From positions 1 to 64,000 of the forward strand of contig NZ_FRAR01000004.1 in assembly GCF_900142375.1 (NCBI RefSeq): 64,000 nt of DNA. The letters run 5' to 3'. The stretch's first letter is position 1; each line of letters begins with the position of its first letter. Shown piece by piece: positions 17,320 to 26,611 of the stretch. The notes beneath the pieces were generated by a model that had not been told where the DNA came from, did no database searches, and saw only the letters and a list, made by a program, of their open reading frames with translations. Source of the stretch: Desulforamulus aeronauticus DSM 10349. GTDB lineage: Bacteria; Bacillota; Desulfotomaculia; Desulfotomaculales; Desulfotomaculaceae. The translations under genes were made by a program, and so were the position numbers.

Positions 17320-18063
17320 TTATTGAATATCCCGTTTTTCAGAAATGACGAATGCCGTGATGAAGAAAATGAAAAATGCCGGAACTAGAAATTCCCAAGT
17401 ATGTGAGATGCTACGAATACCCGTTGGGTACCAGTCAATATCTTGTAAAATTACATAATAAGGCAAAGCGGGGAACAATAACGGTCCAATGCTTGGCATG
17501 GCTATTGAAATAAAGGCAACCATGATAAAAACTCCCGCTGTAATTAAGGGTGGCACAAAATGACGCGTCCATATACCAATACAAATAATAATGGGCATTA
17601 AAGAAAATTGCATGAGACCCGTTTTGCAAGCTAAGGGAAAATATCGTACAAAGGCAGCCCAAGGACTGGTGTTCAGAAAGATAGTGCCAGTTAAAATGAT
17701 TAAAACATGAGATATCAGGATGAATCCCATAATTGTTATCAGAAGGGTCACTGTCTTGGCTACTAGAATGGATTTGCGGTTTACAGGTAGGGTGTACAAA
17801 TTAATGATCGCCCCGGTTTGATATTCCTGAACAAAAATGAAAGCAGCAAGGGCGCTAAAGGTCAGAGGAAACACAAACAAATGGTTTACCTGCATACCTA
17901 GGGCGATAATATCTACCCACTCGGCCCGAAGTCCCAAATTATTTATTTTTAAGGAAGTGGATAGCAGAGTAATAAAAGGTGCTATCAACACTGCAATGAA
18001 GGCAGAAAGCAATATCTTGGAGCGTTTCCATTTCATAAATTCTAAGCGCATGACAGTCAGCAT
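17320..18063 (-). CDS. ABC-2 type permease
   Basis: 247 residues, six predicted membrane segments, beginning MLTVMRLEFMKWKRSKILLSA. This is the lantibiotic-immunity/bacitracin-type ABC-2 permease architecture (LanE/BcrB-like). Its start overlaps the ATPase stop (TAATG). It is the last gene of a response regulator, kinase, ATPase, permease operon. Such sets usually sense and expel cell-envelope-active peptides; the specific substrate cannot be told. Confidence 0.85.
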   Translation of the reverse strand: MLTVMRLEFMKWKRSKILLSAFIAVLIAPFITLLSTSLKINNLGLRAEWVDIIALGMQVNHLFVFPLTFSALAAFIFVQEYQTGAIINLYTLPVNRKSILVAKTVTLLITIMGFILISHVLIILTGTIFLNTSPWAAFVRYFPLACKTGLMQFSLMPIIICIGIWTRHFVPPLITAGVFIMVAFISIAMPSIGPLLFPALPYYVILQDIDWYPTGIRSISHTWEFLVPAFFIFFITAFVISEKRDIQ

Positions 18064-18980
18064 TATTCTTCACCTCCGGTAATTCTCATAAAGCGGTCCT
18101 CTAAGGTCTCCTGATGCAGGGTGAGGTGAGAAACCTCAAGGCCTGCTTCCAAGAGTAAGCGATTTACTAAGGCGGGCTGGTCTAGTTGCCCATATACATG
18201 AAGATAACCATTTTCCAATAAATCAATTTTTTGCATCGCTAAATTTTGCTTTATCACAGTAATAGCTATCTGGGGATCACTGACCTTCAATTCAAGATAC
18301 CTCTGTCCTTGCCGATGCATTTCCTCTAAAGTAATCTCTTCTGCCAAAGTCCCATTGTGAATAATACCCACCCGGGTAGCCATTTGCTCAACTTCCGACA
18401 AAATATGACTGGATACAAAAATAGTAATATTCTGTTCTCGATTTAAGTTTTTGATGATATCACGAATTTCCTTAATACCTGCCGGATCGAGGCCGTTTGT
18501 TGGTTCATCAAGAATAAGGAAATCGGGGCTGTGTAACAGGGCTCTAGCTAGTCCAAGTCTTTGCTTCATGCCTAAAGAAAATCCTTTAACAACCCGGTTG
18601 GCTGCCGCAGTTAATCCCATAAAATTTAGTACTTCGTTGATTCGTGACGGTTTAATTTCAAACATTTTTGCATTATAATACAGGTTTTCTTTAGCCGTTA
18701 AATTAGGATAAAACCCAGGATATTCAATGGTTGCACCGATACGTCGAAAAAGGTCTTTACCCAAGTTTGTTTTGGGTACACCAAAAAGTTGAATGTCACC
18801 CCTAGTTGGCTTAATTAAATCCATGATCATGCGAATAGTGGTGGTTTTACCAGCCCCGTTTCGCCCCAGAAAACCATAGATTTCCCCTCTGTTAACAGTT
18901 ATATTTAAGTCTTGTACAGCCCAATGATCGTTATATTTTTTACTAAGATTTGCGATTGTTAAAACAGGTTCTTTTAGCAT
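18063..18980 (-). CDS. ABC transporter ATPase, BcrA/LanF-like
   Basis: 305 residues. Walker A GRNGAGKTTTI (about 38-48), signature FSLGMKQRLGLA (about 135), Walker B FLILDEPTNGLDP, and the extended C-terminal domain with VSSHILSEVEQMATRVGII typical of drug/lantibiotic exporters. Pairs with the downstream ABC-2 permease. Only 26 bases separate it from the kinase gene. Confidence 0.92.
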   Translation of the reverse strand: MLKEPVLTIANLSKKYNDHWAVQDLNITVNRGEIYGFLGRNGAGKTTTIRMIMDLIKPTRGDIQLFGVPKTNLGKDLFRRIGATIEYPGFYPNLTAKENLYYNAKMFEIKPSRINEVLNFMGLTAAANRVVKGFSLGMKQRLGLARALLHSPDFLILDEPTNGLDPAGIKEIRDIIKNLNREQNITIFVSSHILSEVEQMATRVGIIHNGTLAEEITLEEMHRQGQRYLELKVSDPQIAITVIKQNLAMQKIDLLENGYLHVYGQLDQPALVNRLLLEAGLEVSHLTLHQETLEDRFMRITGGEE

Positions 18981-19006
18981 GTGAATGTCCCCTTCGTTTG
19001 AGTGAC

Positions 19007-20416
19007 TTAGTGAGGTATTTTAATGCAAAACCGGTAATCATCATTTTGATGCTCTAGCCATATCTCTCCACCATGTAGTTCTATAATATTCTTAGCAATG
19101 GATAAACCTAATCCGGCACTCCTGGGCATAACACCCTGTTCCAGGGTGTTAGCCCCATTATAAAATCGTTCAAAGACCTGATTTGCCTGTTCTTTAGTCA
19201 TGGACAATCCTTTATTAATTACAGCAAGACTCACTCCTTGCTCTTCTGTTCTCAGGGTTACCTTAATGGTTCCCGGTTTAACACTAAACTTTAAAGCGTT
19301 GACCAGTAAATTATCCATCGTTCGTGCTAGTTTATCTGGATCAACCAATACCGGTACCGGTGCCTCACCCAATTGATATTCTATTGTGACGTCATTTTTT
19401 TCAGCAATTGGCTCAAATTCAACAATCATTTGTTCCATCATTTGATGTAAGTCAATGTTTTGCTTGGCCAGCTTTACTTCACCACTGGTAAGCCATGTGT
19501 ACTCAAAAAGGTCATCAATCAATTTTTTTAGTTGGCCAGCCTTATTGTAGCTGCTGGAAATATAATGGGCTACTTCTTTAGGGTAATGATAATTTTTTTC
19601 TGTAAGTAAAGTTAAATAACCAATGATGCTGGTCAGAGGTGTGCGTAAGTCGTGGGATATATTCGTAATTAAGTCTAGCTTAGACTTTTCAACTGCCCTT
19701 TCCTGAGCTATTTTTTCCTGCAACTGCTGAGCCATGATGTTAATATTGTGCGAGAGAGTGCCAAGCTCATCTTGGCTGCATAAGGGTAATCGTATTTGCA
19801 GATTGCCATTGGCAATTTCCTGGACACTGTTATTGATAGCTTGAATTTGCTGCATTTTATTTCTGGTGAACCAGTAAAAAAGCAGCGAAAAAATAGTGAC
19901 AAAAACAGTACTATTGAACAGGTAGTTAAATTTGTAATTTATACCTGTCTCAGCATATAAAGTACCTTTCACTACCAAATATACGTTATTACCATTCACT
20001 ATTATTGGTTTAACCTCCGAGAAGTGTTTACCCGGAGCAGGGGTTTGGAGAGATTCTTTCGTTTCATACAGGATACGATGAATATCTAAACTGTCTTCTG
20101 TGGCCCCGGTGGAATGATACAAAACCTTGCCGGAAACGTCTGTTAAATAGATTCTTAGGTCATCTCCCCGCTTGCTTGCTTCATCTAACAATGAGGACAG
20201 CTGCTGATTCTTATTTATCTGTGGGAGCTTCTGCTCTATCCACTCTGCCTGGTCCTTAACAGCGCTTTTACTAGATGCATAGCTGGTGTAGTGTTCTGCC
20301 CGGATATCTCGAGTCATGTAGTCCAGGAAATAGAAAAAAATAAAACTTAAAATCAAACAAAAAACGAAGGTGGCCAATAGTTTTAACCGTAGTGAAATAT
20401 TTTGCCGATTAGACAA
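19007..20416 (-). CDS. Sensor histidine kinase with HAMP
   Basis: About 469 residues from TTG at 20416, which overlaps the response regulator stop (TTGTCTAA). A longer frame opens with ATG at 20476 but would overlap the regulator by 68 bases. TM1 (LLATFVFCLILSFIFFYFL), an extracellular domain of about 120 residues, TM2 (FVTIFSLLFYWF), HAMP, HisKA with ISHDLRTPLTS, and HATPase_c with DNLLVNALKFS and GLGLSIAKNIIELHGG. It should phosphorylate the regulator encoded upstream and control the adjacent ABC exporter. Confidence 0.92.
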   Translation of the reverse strand: MSNRQNISLRLKLLATFVFCLILSFIFFYFLDYMTRDIRAEHYTSYASSKSAVKDQAEWIEQKLPQINKNQQLSSLLDEASKRGDDLRIYLTDVSGKVLYHSTGATEDSLDIHRILYETKESLQTPAPGKHFSEVKPIIVNGNNVYLVVKGTLYAETGINYKFNYLFNSTVFVTIFSLLFYWFTRNKMQQIQAINNSVQEIANGNLQIRLPLCSQDELGTLSHNINIMAQQLQEKIAQERAVEKSKLDLITNISHDLRTPLTSIIGYLTLLTEKNYHYPKEVAHYISSSYNKAGQLKKLIDDLFEYTWLTSGEVKLAKQNIDLHQMMEQMIVEFEPIAEKNDVTIEYQLGEAPVPVLVDPDKLARTMDNLLVNALKFSVKPGTIKVTLRTEEQGVSLAVINKGLSMTKEQANQVFERFYNGANTLEQGVMPRSAGLGLSIAKNIIELHGGEIWLEHQNDDYRFCIKIPH

Positions 20417-21098
20417 TTTTATAGCCAACTCCCCATACCGTTTTAATATACTGAGGCTCCCTTGGATTCGCTTCAATTTTGTCCCGTATATTTCGGATAT
20501 GTACCATTACGGTACTCTCCGATTGCAGGGCCTCTTCCCTCCAGACGCATTCATAAATTTGCTGCGCACTAAACACTTGCCCACGATGACTGGCCATTAA
20601 CTCTAGTATTTTAAACTCTAAAGGGGTTAACGAAATTTCCTGGCCCCTTAGCTTTACCATATGATGGTCTGGTTGAATCACCAAATCTCCTAATTCAATT
20701 TCATTCTCCTTGGTTTCCTGGTTTAATAATTTGCTTCTTCTAAGGTGAGCTTTAACCCTAGCCACCAGTTCCAACGGATTAAAGGGCTTGGTGACATAAT
20801 CGTCGGCCCCTGAGGTTAACCCCATAATTTTATCCATAGCTTCGTTTTTAGCAGAAAGCATGATAATGGGTATTTGCAAGGTTTGACGTATTTTCATACA
20901 GGCTTGCATACCATCCAAATAGGGCATCATAACATCCATGATAATCAAATCCACCCGGTCTTGTTTTAGCATATCAAGAGCCTGCAGACCATCCTCAGCC
21001 TGTAAAACCCGATAACCCTCATTTTTTAGGAAGACCTGGACAACCTCGCGAATTTCGGCTTCATCATCAATAACTAAAACAGATATCTGCTCCATCAC
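20409..21098 (-). CDS. OmpR/PhoB-family response regulator
   Basis: 229 residues. REC domain with DDEAE acid pocket (11-15), phosphoacceptor Asp55 in IIMDVMMP, and Lys in YVTKPF. Winged-helix Trans_reg_C domain ends in EPQYIKTVWGVGYKIV. First gene of the two-component/ABC operon. Promoter and operator were not identified, though a perfect 10-bp inverted repeat (TTAGAAAATC/GATTTTCTAA, 21227-21250) lies about 130 bases upstream. Confidence 0.95.
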   Translation of the reverse strand: MMEQISVLVIDDEAEIREVVQVFLKNEGYRVLQAEDGLQALDMLKQDRVDLIIMDVMMPYLDGMQACMKIRQTLQIPIIMLSAKNEAMDKIMGLTSGADDYVTKPFNPLELVARVKAHLRRSKLLNQETKENEIELGDLVIQPDHHMVKLRGQEISLTPLEFKILELMASHRGQVFSAQQIYECVWREEALQSESTVMVHIRNIRDKIEANPREPQYIKTVWGVGYKIV

Positions 21099-21226
21099 CT
21101 AACCCCTTTTTGGCAATTTTGCTAAACCATACTAGATTTGCTAAAAATCTGCCATTTTAATATACCGTCTGTTTTTTAATTGTTTGCTGTATCAATTATC
21201 ATAAAGGTATTTTCTTAAAAACGATT

Positions 21227-21250
21227 TTAGAAAATCTAAAGATTTTCTAA
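21227..21250. repeat. Perfect inverted repeat upstream of two-component operon
   Basis: TTAGAAAATC, four-base centre, GATTTTCTAA. No T run follows, so it is either an operator or a weak hairpin. Confidence 0.4.
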
Positions 21251-21278
21251 AGAATAGGCTGTGAAGCTGGCGTAATAA

Positions 21279-21319
21279 AAAACGAAGAGATACCCATTTA
21301 AATAAGTATCTCTTCGTTT
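21279..21319 (-). terminator. Terminator after map
   Basis: AAACGAAGAGATAC and GTATCTCTTCGTTT arms with a 12-base centre and T-rich flank on the minus strand, 51 bases past the map stop. Confidence 0.75.
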
Positions 21320-21369
21320 ATAACATTCTATGACCAACCTATTTCATCTCTATAACCAGGGATGTATTT

Positions 21370-22116
21370 TTATAATTCAGTTAGTATTACAGGGGCGTCC
21401 TTGGTTATGGCAAGGGTGTGCTCATATTGAACGCAGATTGAGCCATCAATGGTACTGGCCGTCCAGCCATCTGGAGCTAATTTTGCGCGCCAATCACCAG
21501 TGGTAATCATTGGTTCAATGGCGATCGTCATGCCCGGCTTTAATAAGGTACCTCTATTGGGTCTACCGTAATGTGGAATCTGGGGTTCTTCCCAGAGGCT
21601 TTGGCCGATGCCGTGACCACAAAATTCCCTCACAACACCATAGTTAAGACTCTCGGCATGGCTTTGGATGGCGTGACCAATGTCCCCGATCCGTTTTCCA
21701 GGCTGGGCCTGCTCTATGCCTAAGAAAAGACACTCCTTCGTGACCTGCATAAGCTTTGCAATCTCCGGTGAAACATTTCCTACGGCATAACTCCAGGCTG
21801 AATCTCCATGATAGCCCTTATACAGTGCGCCTATATCAATAGTCACAACATCACCGTCTTTAAGCTCTTTTGCACTAGGAAAACCATGACAGATAACATC
21901 ATTTATGGCTACACAAATAGTAGCTGGAAACCCATGATGTCCCTTAAAACTGGGAATCGCTCCTCTGCTGCGAATGAGTTTTTCTGTAAGCTGATCTAGC
22001 TCCAGGGTTGTTATTCCAGGTTTAATTTTCTCTGCTAGCATGGCATGACATTCTGCTACAATTTTTCCGGCATCACCCATAATGGCAATTTCCCTTGGTG
22101 ACTTTAAAACAATCAA
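21370..22116 (-). CDS. map: Methionine aminopeptidase, type I
   Basis: 248 residues without the N-terminal zinc extension. Removes the initiator Met from nascent proteins using two metal ions. Metal ligands are recognisable: Asp in VVTIDIGALYKG, Asp in GYHGDSAWSYA, His in GHGIGQSLWEEP, Glu in IAIEPMI and the last Glu in QYEHTLAIT. HHGFPATIC carries the substrate-binding His. It is not beside secY/infA as is common, so it may be a second copy in this genome (inference). Starts 3 bases after the stop of the upstream flavin enzyme. Confidence 0.93.
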   Translation of the reverse strand: MIVLKSPREIAIMGDAGKIVAECHAMLAEKIKPGITTLELDQLTEKLIRSRGAIPSFKGHHGFPATICVAINDVICHGFPSAKELKDGDVVTIDIGALYKGYHGDSAWSYAVGNVSPEIAKLMQVTKECLFLGIEQAQPGKRIGDIGHAIQSHAESLNYGVVREFCGHGIGQSLWEEPQIPHYGRPNRGTLLKPGMTIAIEPMITTGDWRAKLAPDGWTASTIDGSICVQYEHTLAITKDAPVILTEL

Positions 22117-22119
22117 TAC

Positions 22120-23124
22120 TTACCCTCCATTCCGCAGGCTTTCTATGGCCTGCTCGGCCCACTTTGAATTGTTCAGAATCGCTCTACCCACGCCAATCAG
22201 GTCTGCTTTCCCTTCAGCCAGCAGTTGCTCGGCTGCCTGTGGTTCGGTAATGCCACCGGTGAGGATAACCGGAATCGTCACCACTTTTTTGATGGCTTGT
22301 GTCAATGGGAAGAAATAACCTTGCCCCCTCAAGGTCGGCACAGCATAGCCGGAGAAACCACCGGATATATCTAGAATATTTACGCCAGCTTTAGCAAATT
22401 CCTGGGCGGCGATTTTGCTATCTTCAAGGGTGCTGCCGCCCTCCAGGTAATCAGAGGCACCTAACCTCAAGAGCAGAGGGAAATCTGGCCCCACAGCCGA
22501 GCGTACTGCTTCGATAATCTCTAGATGAAGGCGGATACGGTTATGAATAGCCCCGCCATATTGATCAGTCCGTTTGTTGGTCAGCGGCGAAAAAAACTGA
22601 TTAAGCAGATAGCCATGGGCAGAATGGATTTCCACCCCAGCAAAACCTGCTTCTTTGGTACGGCGGGCAGCAGCCTGAAAAGCTTGCACAATATCAGTAA
22701 TTTCCCCTTGGCTCAGTTCCTGTGGCGATTCCCCTCCATGACGAGGATTACAAACTGCCGAAGGACCAACCGGCGTGGTGCCAATGACCTCCTTAGATGC
22801 TGCACTGCCGGCGTGATTAAGTTGCATGACCGCTTGAGAGCCATTTTGTTGAATCACCTCGGCTAACTTCCGCAAGCCTTCCACCGTTGTATCTTCTGCC
22901 ACAGATAGCTGTTGTTTGCTGGCTTTTCCTTCAGGCAGAATAAAACTATGTTCAACGATGATCAGAGATATATAGCCACCCTGGGATTTTTCCTTATAGT
23001 AGTCGAGAATGGTCGAACTGACTTTGCCATCGGGTTCCGCTTTAGCAGTTGCCATCGGTGGCATAACCAGGCGGTTATGCAGTTTTAATGAGCCTACTTG
23101 TAATGGTTTCAGTAAATGGGACAT
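22120..23124 (-). CDS. NADH:flavin oxidoreductase, old yellow enzyme family
   Basis: 334 residues, a stand-alone TIM-barrel FMN enzyme without the iron-sulfur and FAD domains of the longer relatives. FMN-binding N-terminus LHNRLVMPPMATAKAEPDGKVS, then LNHAGSAASKEV (HAGR in most homologues), EIHSAHGYLLNQFFSPLTNKRTDQYGG with the His pair that binds the substrate carbonyl/nitro group, and the phosphate site GGITEPQAAEQLL. Probably reduces activated C=C bonds or nitro compounds. In an apparent unit with map. Confidence 0.9.
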   Translation of the reverse strand: MSHLLKPLQVGSLKLHNRLVMPPMATAKAEPDGKVSSTILDYYKEKSQGGYISLIIVEHSFILPEGKASKQQLSVAEDTTVEGLRKLAEVIQQNGSQAVMQLNHAGSAASKEVIGTTPVGPSAVCNPRHGGESPQELSQGEITDIVQAFQAAARRTKEAGFAGVEIHSAHGYLLNQFFSPLTNKRTDQYGGAIHNRIRLHLEIIEAVRSAVGPDFPLLLRLGASDYLEGGSTLEDSKIAAQEFAKAGVNILDISGGFSGYAVPTLRGQGYFFPLTQAIKKVVTIPVILTGGITEPQAAEQLLAEGKADLIGVGRAILNNSKWAEQAIESLRNGG

Positions 23125-23381
23125 GAAGCACCTCCTAAGCTATTACCCTCTTAATGATTATTGCTTCCATGCTGACGTTCTTTATCCTGCTTAGTATACT
23201 ATTTGATTTTGCATTATATTTCTGCAGGGTTAACTGTCTTTCTAAAAAACAGGGAAATAGATATCTTGGGCTTCACTGGTCGGATAATTTTAGCAAGCTT
23301 CCTCATAAACCACAAAGTAGTCTTGTAAAGGAGTGTATCTATCATTTTCTGATAGAGCTAGACTTAGTTAGCAGGTATGCC

Positions 23382-23948
23382 TTATTTATTTTGTAACTTC
23401 TTATATTCCATACCTTCTTTAAACACGTTTCCCACAGCCTGGCCTAAATCATAATAACTGGTGCCCATCATAATCATCGGATTAATTTTTAATGGATCAG
23501 GCTTGTCATCTGTTAAGCATTGTTTATTTAGGTAGGTCGAAACGATTTCCCCAAAGAACACTTCAAAGCCACAAATAGGAACACTTTGTGTGACCTTACA
23601 AAGAAAATTCAACGGACACTCGCTAATCATGGGCGCTTTTTCAAGTTCATCGTAAAACGAAGTGAACATAATGGACTTGTCTGTTGTTTTGCCCGATACG
23701 ACACCGCAATAATCTGTTATTTGAACCATATCTGCCGAGGGTATATTGATAGTAAAGTAGCCAGTTTCCTTAACCCCCATGGTTGTATAATGAGTGCTTT
23801 TTAATGAGATGTAAAACACTGGTTCCAGGCACACCACACCAAATGCCCCAACGGTAGCATAGTTAGGCTTGCCCTTTACATCGGCTCCGACAAGGACCGT
23901 TGGAGCCGGACTTACCATAGGGTAATTTTTAATTTTTATTTTTTCCAC
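23382..23948 (-). CDS. Flavin reductase-like FMN-binding protein
   Basis: 188 residues of the flavin reductase/HpaC-like split-barrel family. PAPTVLVGADVKGKPNYATVGAFGVVCLEPVFYISL is the FMN-binding N-terminal barrel. GYFTINIP and a conserved EIVSTY region follow. In anaerobic Firmicutes such proteins are usually annotated as flavin reductase or flavoredoxin; the partner is unknown. GGAGGTTTT precedes the ATG. Monocistronic, flanked by about 250-base non-coding spacers with nothing recognisable on its downstream side. Confidence 0.85.
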   Translation of the reverse strand: MEKIKIKNYPMVSPAPTVLVGADVKGKPNYATVGAFGVVCLEPVFYISLKSTHYTTMGVKETGYFTINIPSADMVQITDYCGVVSGKTTDKSIMFTSFYDELEKAPMISECPLNFLCKVTQSVPICGFEVFFGEIVSTYLNKQCLTDDKPDPLKINPMIMMGTSYYDLGQAVGNVFKEGMEYKKLQNK

Positions 23949-24138
23949 CTTAAAACCTCCCGAATTTTATTTTGCTTGGTATATCTAAGAAGCCAGCATT
24001 AAAAATATAAGGGAAATTCTAAAAAAGGAATAGACTTTTTCTTTCTAATGATTTAACCTATTGTTATAGTATGCCCCAAGGCCCATAGGCCATTTTTTAA
24101 TTTTCCTGGGCATCTGTGTAAATTTAAAAAAGACTATG

Positions 24139-24184
24139 TTAAAAAGCCGATTACCCTGATCATGGGGAAAATCGGCTTTTTCAT
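24139..24184. terminator. Bidirectional terminator
   Basis: AAAAAGCCGATT and AATCGGCTTTTT arms around a 22-base centre, lying between the MocR-like gene stop and the flavin reductase start; T-rich on both sides. The rest of 23949-24251 holds no gene. Confidence 0.75.
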
Positions 24185-24251
24185 TTTATATTTGAAGGGT
24201 CCTCTCTTGTTCTATTCGGAATTGCTGACCCTGTGCTTTGGGCCAAATAGG

Positions 24252-25769
24252 CTAGACAATTGGGTTTAATTGATTTTCTGAGACGGTCTTGGTCGCTTTA
24301 TTTTTGTGTATGAGCTCAAATGCTTTGCTTAGCCTTTTTACTCCTTCCACCAGCACTGGTTCGGGGTGGGTGACAAAACAAAGGCGAAACTCACTTTCTT
24401 CGCTGGGTACAGTATAAAAGGCCTGGCCTGGGACAAAGAAAACGCCACATTTAATTGCTTCCTGCAATAATCTCGCAGAAGTAATTGGTTTTTTTATTTT
24501 GCACCAAAGGTAAAAACCGCCGTCGGGGACATCAAAAGAAATCTCCTTATCCAGATAGCGTCTAACAGTTTTGACCAGGACATCCCTTCTTTTTTTATAC
24601 TCCCTTCTCGTAAATTTTAAGTGCTCTTCATAATATCCCTGTTTCAGATATAGGTTTAATAGCCATTGGGAAAAATTATTGCTATGCAGATCAACATACT
24701 GTTTTTCTAAGGCCAGCCGATTAATTAAGGCAGGGTGACCGGTGAGATAGCCAGTACGAAGGCCCGGTGTAATGGTTTTAGAAAAGGTACTCATATAAAT
24801 GACACTTTCAGAGTTATCCAAGGATTTTAGTGCTAAGGGAGGTTTTTCACCATAATAGAGTTGGCTGTAAGGGTCGTCCTCCATGATGACGAGGCGATGT
24901 CTCATGGCCAAGCGTAATAAATCCCTACGCTCCTGTTCAGTAAGTACTTGTCCGGTAGGGTTGTTATATGTGGAAATAATGTAAAACAATTTGGGCCGGT
25001 ATCGAATGAGGTAATCCTCCAGAATATCCAGATTCAATGAATTATCCTCGGGTAGGATTAGCATGCGGGCTCCGATAGCCTGAAAGATTTGAATCGCTCC
25101 GATATAGGTTGGGGACTGAACGATAACATAATCACCCCGTTCCAGTAACACCTTACTGGTTAAGTACAATCCCTGCTGGGAACCGGAGATGATTAACGTC
25201 CGATCTGGGGTCGTATCAATTCCTTGTTGTGAAAGCATACTGGCCACGGTTTCGCGTAAGGGTTGATAACCTTCGGTCGGAATATAGCCAAAGTCCGCAG
25301 GATTTGTTGCGCAAAGATACTTTTTAAATAAGCTGTTAAAGATATCCAGTGGATAAAAAGACGGGTCTGGCATACCGGTGGCCAGAGAGATTATTTCACT
25401 GGCATAGGGAGTAGAAACCAATTCCTTTAATATCGATGTCATGGGTGTTTGGGGGTAAGGAATAAAAAGCTGTGACCACGGTATTTGAAAGGTTTCGCTA
25501 TGAAGCGGCGAGTTTTCTTTTACATAGGTGCCACTTCCCACTTTGGTAGCCACCAGCTCTTCCTGTTCCAACCAGCGGTAGGCATTAATAGCGGTCGTTC
25601 GGCTAACACCAAAAAATTTGCATAATTCACGTTCTGGCGGCAGCTTGGTTCCCTTTGGTAGGGTGTTGTCAATTATTTTTTGCGCAATACTATTGGCAAT
25701 CTGTAAATAAAGAGGTGTTTCGGAGGCTGAATCAATTTTGGTTTCAATAAGATATTTGGATATATCCAT
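24252..25769 (-). CDS. MocR-type regulator: GntR HTH fused to aminotransferase
   Basis: 505 residues. Residues 1-80 form a GntR winged helix (PLYLQIANSIAQKIIDNTLPKGTKLPPERELCKFFGVSRTTA). The rest is a class I aminotransferase fold with the PLP lysine in YMSTFSKTITPGLRTGYL and the pocket YNNPTGQ. MocR proteins use PLP adducts of amino acids to control transcription of nearby genes. It is transcribed away from azlCD across a 116-base spacer that has a long inverted repeat, so azlCD is the likely target. The linker is somewhat longer than average. Confidence 0.93.
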   Translation of the reverse strand: MDISKYLIETKIDSASETPLYLQIANSIAQKIIDNTLPKGTKLPPERELCKFFGVSRTTAINAYRWLEQEELVATKVGSGTYVKENSPLHSETFQIPWSQLFIPYPQTPMTSILKELVSTPYASEIISLATGMPDPSFYPLDIFNSLFKKYLCATNPADFGYIPTEGYQPLRETVASMLSQQGIDTTPDRTLIISGSQQGLYLTSKVLLERGDYVIVQSPTYIGAIQIFQAIGARMLILPEDNSLNLDILEDYLIRYRPKLFYIISTYNNPTGQVLTEQERRDLLRLAMRHRLVIMEDDPYSQLYYGEKPPLALKSLDNSESVIYMSTFSKTITPGLRTGYLTGHPALINRLALEKQYVDLHSNNFSQWLLNLYLKQGYYEEHLKFTRREYKKRRDVLVKTVRRYLDKEISFDVPDGGFYLWCKIKKPITSARLLQEAIKCGVFFVPGQAFYTVPSEESEFRLCFVTHPEPVLVEGVKRLSKAFELIHKNKATKTVSENQLNPIV

Positions 25770-25789
25770 TTATTCATTACCACCTTATA

Positions 25790-25826
25790 ATATCCAATTA
25801 AATAGATAATTAATTAAATTGGATAT
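25790..25826. promoter_or_regulatory. Inverted-repeat operator between mocR-like gene and azlCD
   Basis: ATATCCAATT (25790-25799) and AATTGGATAT (25817-25826) are perfect 10-bp arms with a 17-base AT-rich centre. A related GATATTTGGATATATCC lies at the mocR-like start. The 27-base arm-to-arm pitch suits a GntR-MocR dimer binding divergent promoters. Confidence 0.65.
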
Positions 25827-25885
25827 TTACGATTATCTTCCTGCTAGTTAAGATAATAAATATTACTTTTGGGGAGGCGGCAAAT

Positions 25886-26611
25886 ATGGCAAAGCCTGTG
25901 GTTGCCCAAGCAGGGAATTTGCAGGTACTAGATGTAAGTCAAGGATTGCGGGAAAGCATTCCGGTTTTGTTGGGAGTCATCCCCTTTGGCATCACCTGTG
26001 GCATTATCGGAATTACCACGGGTCTAACTCATGTGGAAACAATTTTGATGTCGTTACTGGTTTTTGCTGGGGCATCCCAGTTTGTTGCTATGACCATGCT
26101 GGGTGCAGGCATCGCAGATTGGAGTATCATTGTTTTTACTACATTTTTAATCAATTTAAGGCATTTTATAATGGGTGCTTCCTTAGCCCCCTATATGATG
26201 AAACTGCCCCTTCCCTTTCAAGCTTTGCTGTCCTTTGGTATGGTCGATGAATCCTATGCATTGACAGCTAACCGAATTTATAAAGTTGGGTATAGCCCCT
26301 ATTACCAATTGAGTGTCAGCATGAGCCTTTATCTTACCTGGGTCATCTCTACTGTTTTCGGGGTTATGATGGGTGGTTATCTAGCCAATTGCTTGGAATG
26401 GGGGCTAGACTTCGCCATGACGGCAACTTTTCTGGTGCTTTTAATTCCTCGTTTGGTGGATCGGATTAGTCTATTGGTCTGCACTTTATCAGGCATCATT
26501 GCGGTTTTAGCGGCATTGTATCTACCTGGCAAGTGGTATATTATTGTCGCCTGTCTGGTTGCCAGTGTTATTGGTTCCATTATGGAAAGGATGCGTGGTC
26601 ATGAGAAGTGA
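25886..26611 (+). CDS. azlC: AzlC family branched-chain amino acid exporter subunit
   Basis: 241 residues, about seven membrane segments, with the AzlC signature region SIPVLLGVIPFGITCGIIGI and VFAGASQFVAMTML, plus INLRHFIMGASLAP. AzlC is the large subunit of a branched-chain amino acid efflux system. GGGGAGGCGGCAAAT precedes ATG. It overlaps azlD by 11 bases. Probably controlled by the divergent MocR-type regulator. Confidence 0.93.
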   Translation: MAKPVVAQAGNLQVLDVSQGLRESIPVLLGVIPFGITCGIIGITTGLTHVETILMSLLVFAGASQFVAMTMLGAGIADWSIIVFTTFLINLRHFIMGASLAPYMMKLPLPFQALLSFGMVDESYALTANRIYKVGYSPYYQLSVSMSLYLTWVISTVFGVMMGGYLANCLEWGLDFAMTATFLVLLIPRLVDRISLLVCTLSGIIAVLAALYLPGKWYIIVACLVASVIGSIMERMRGHEK

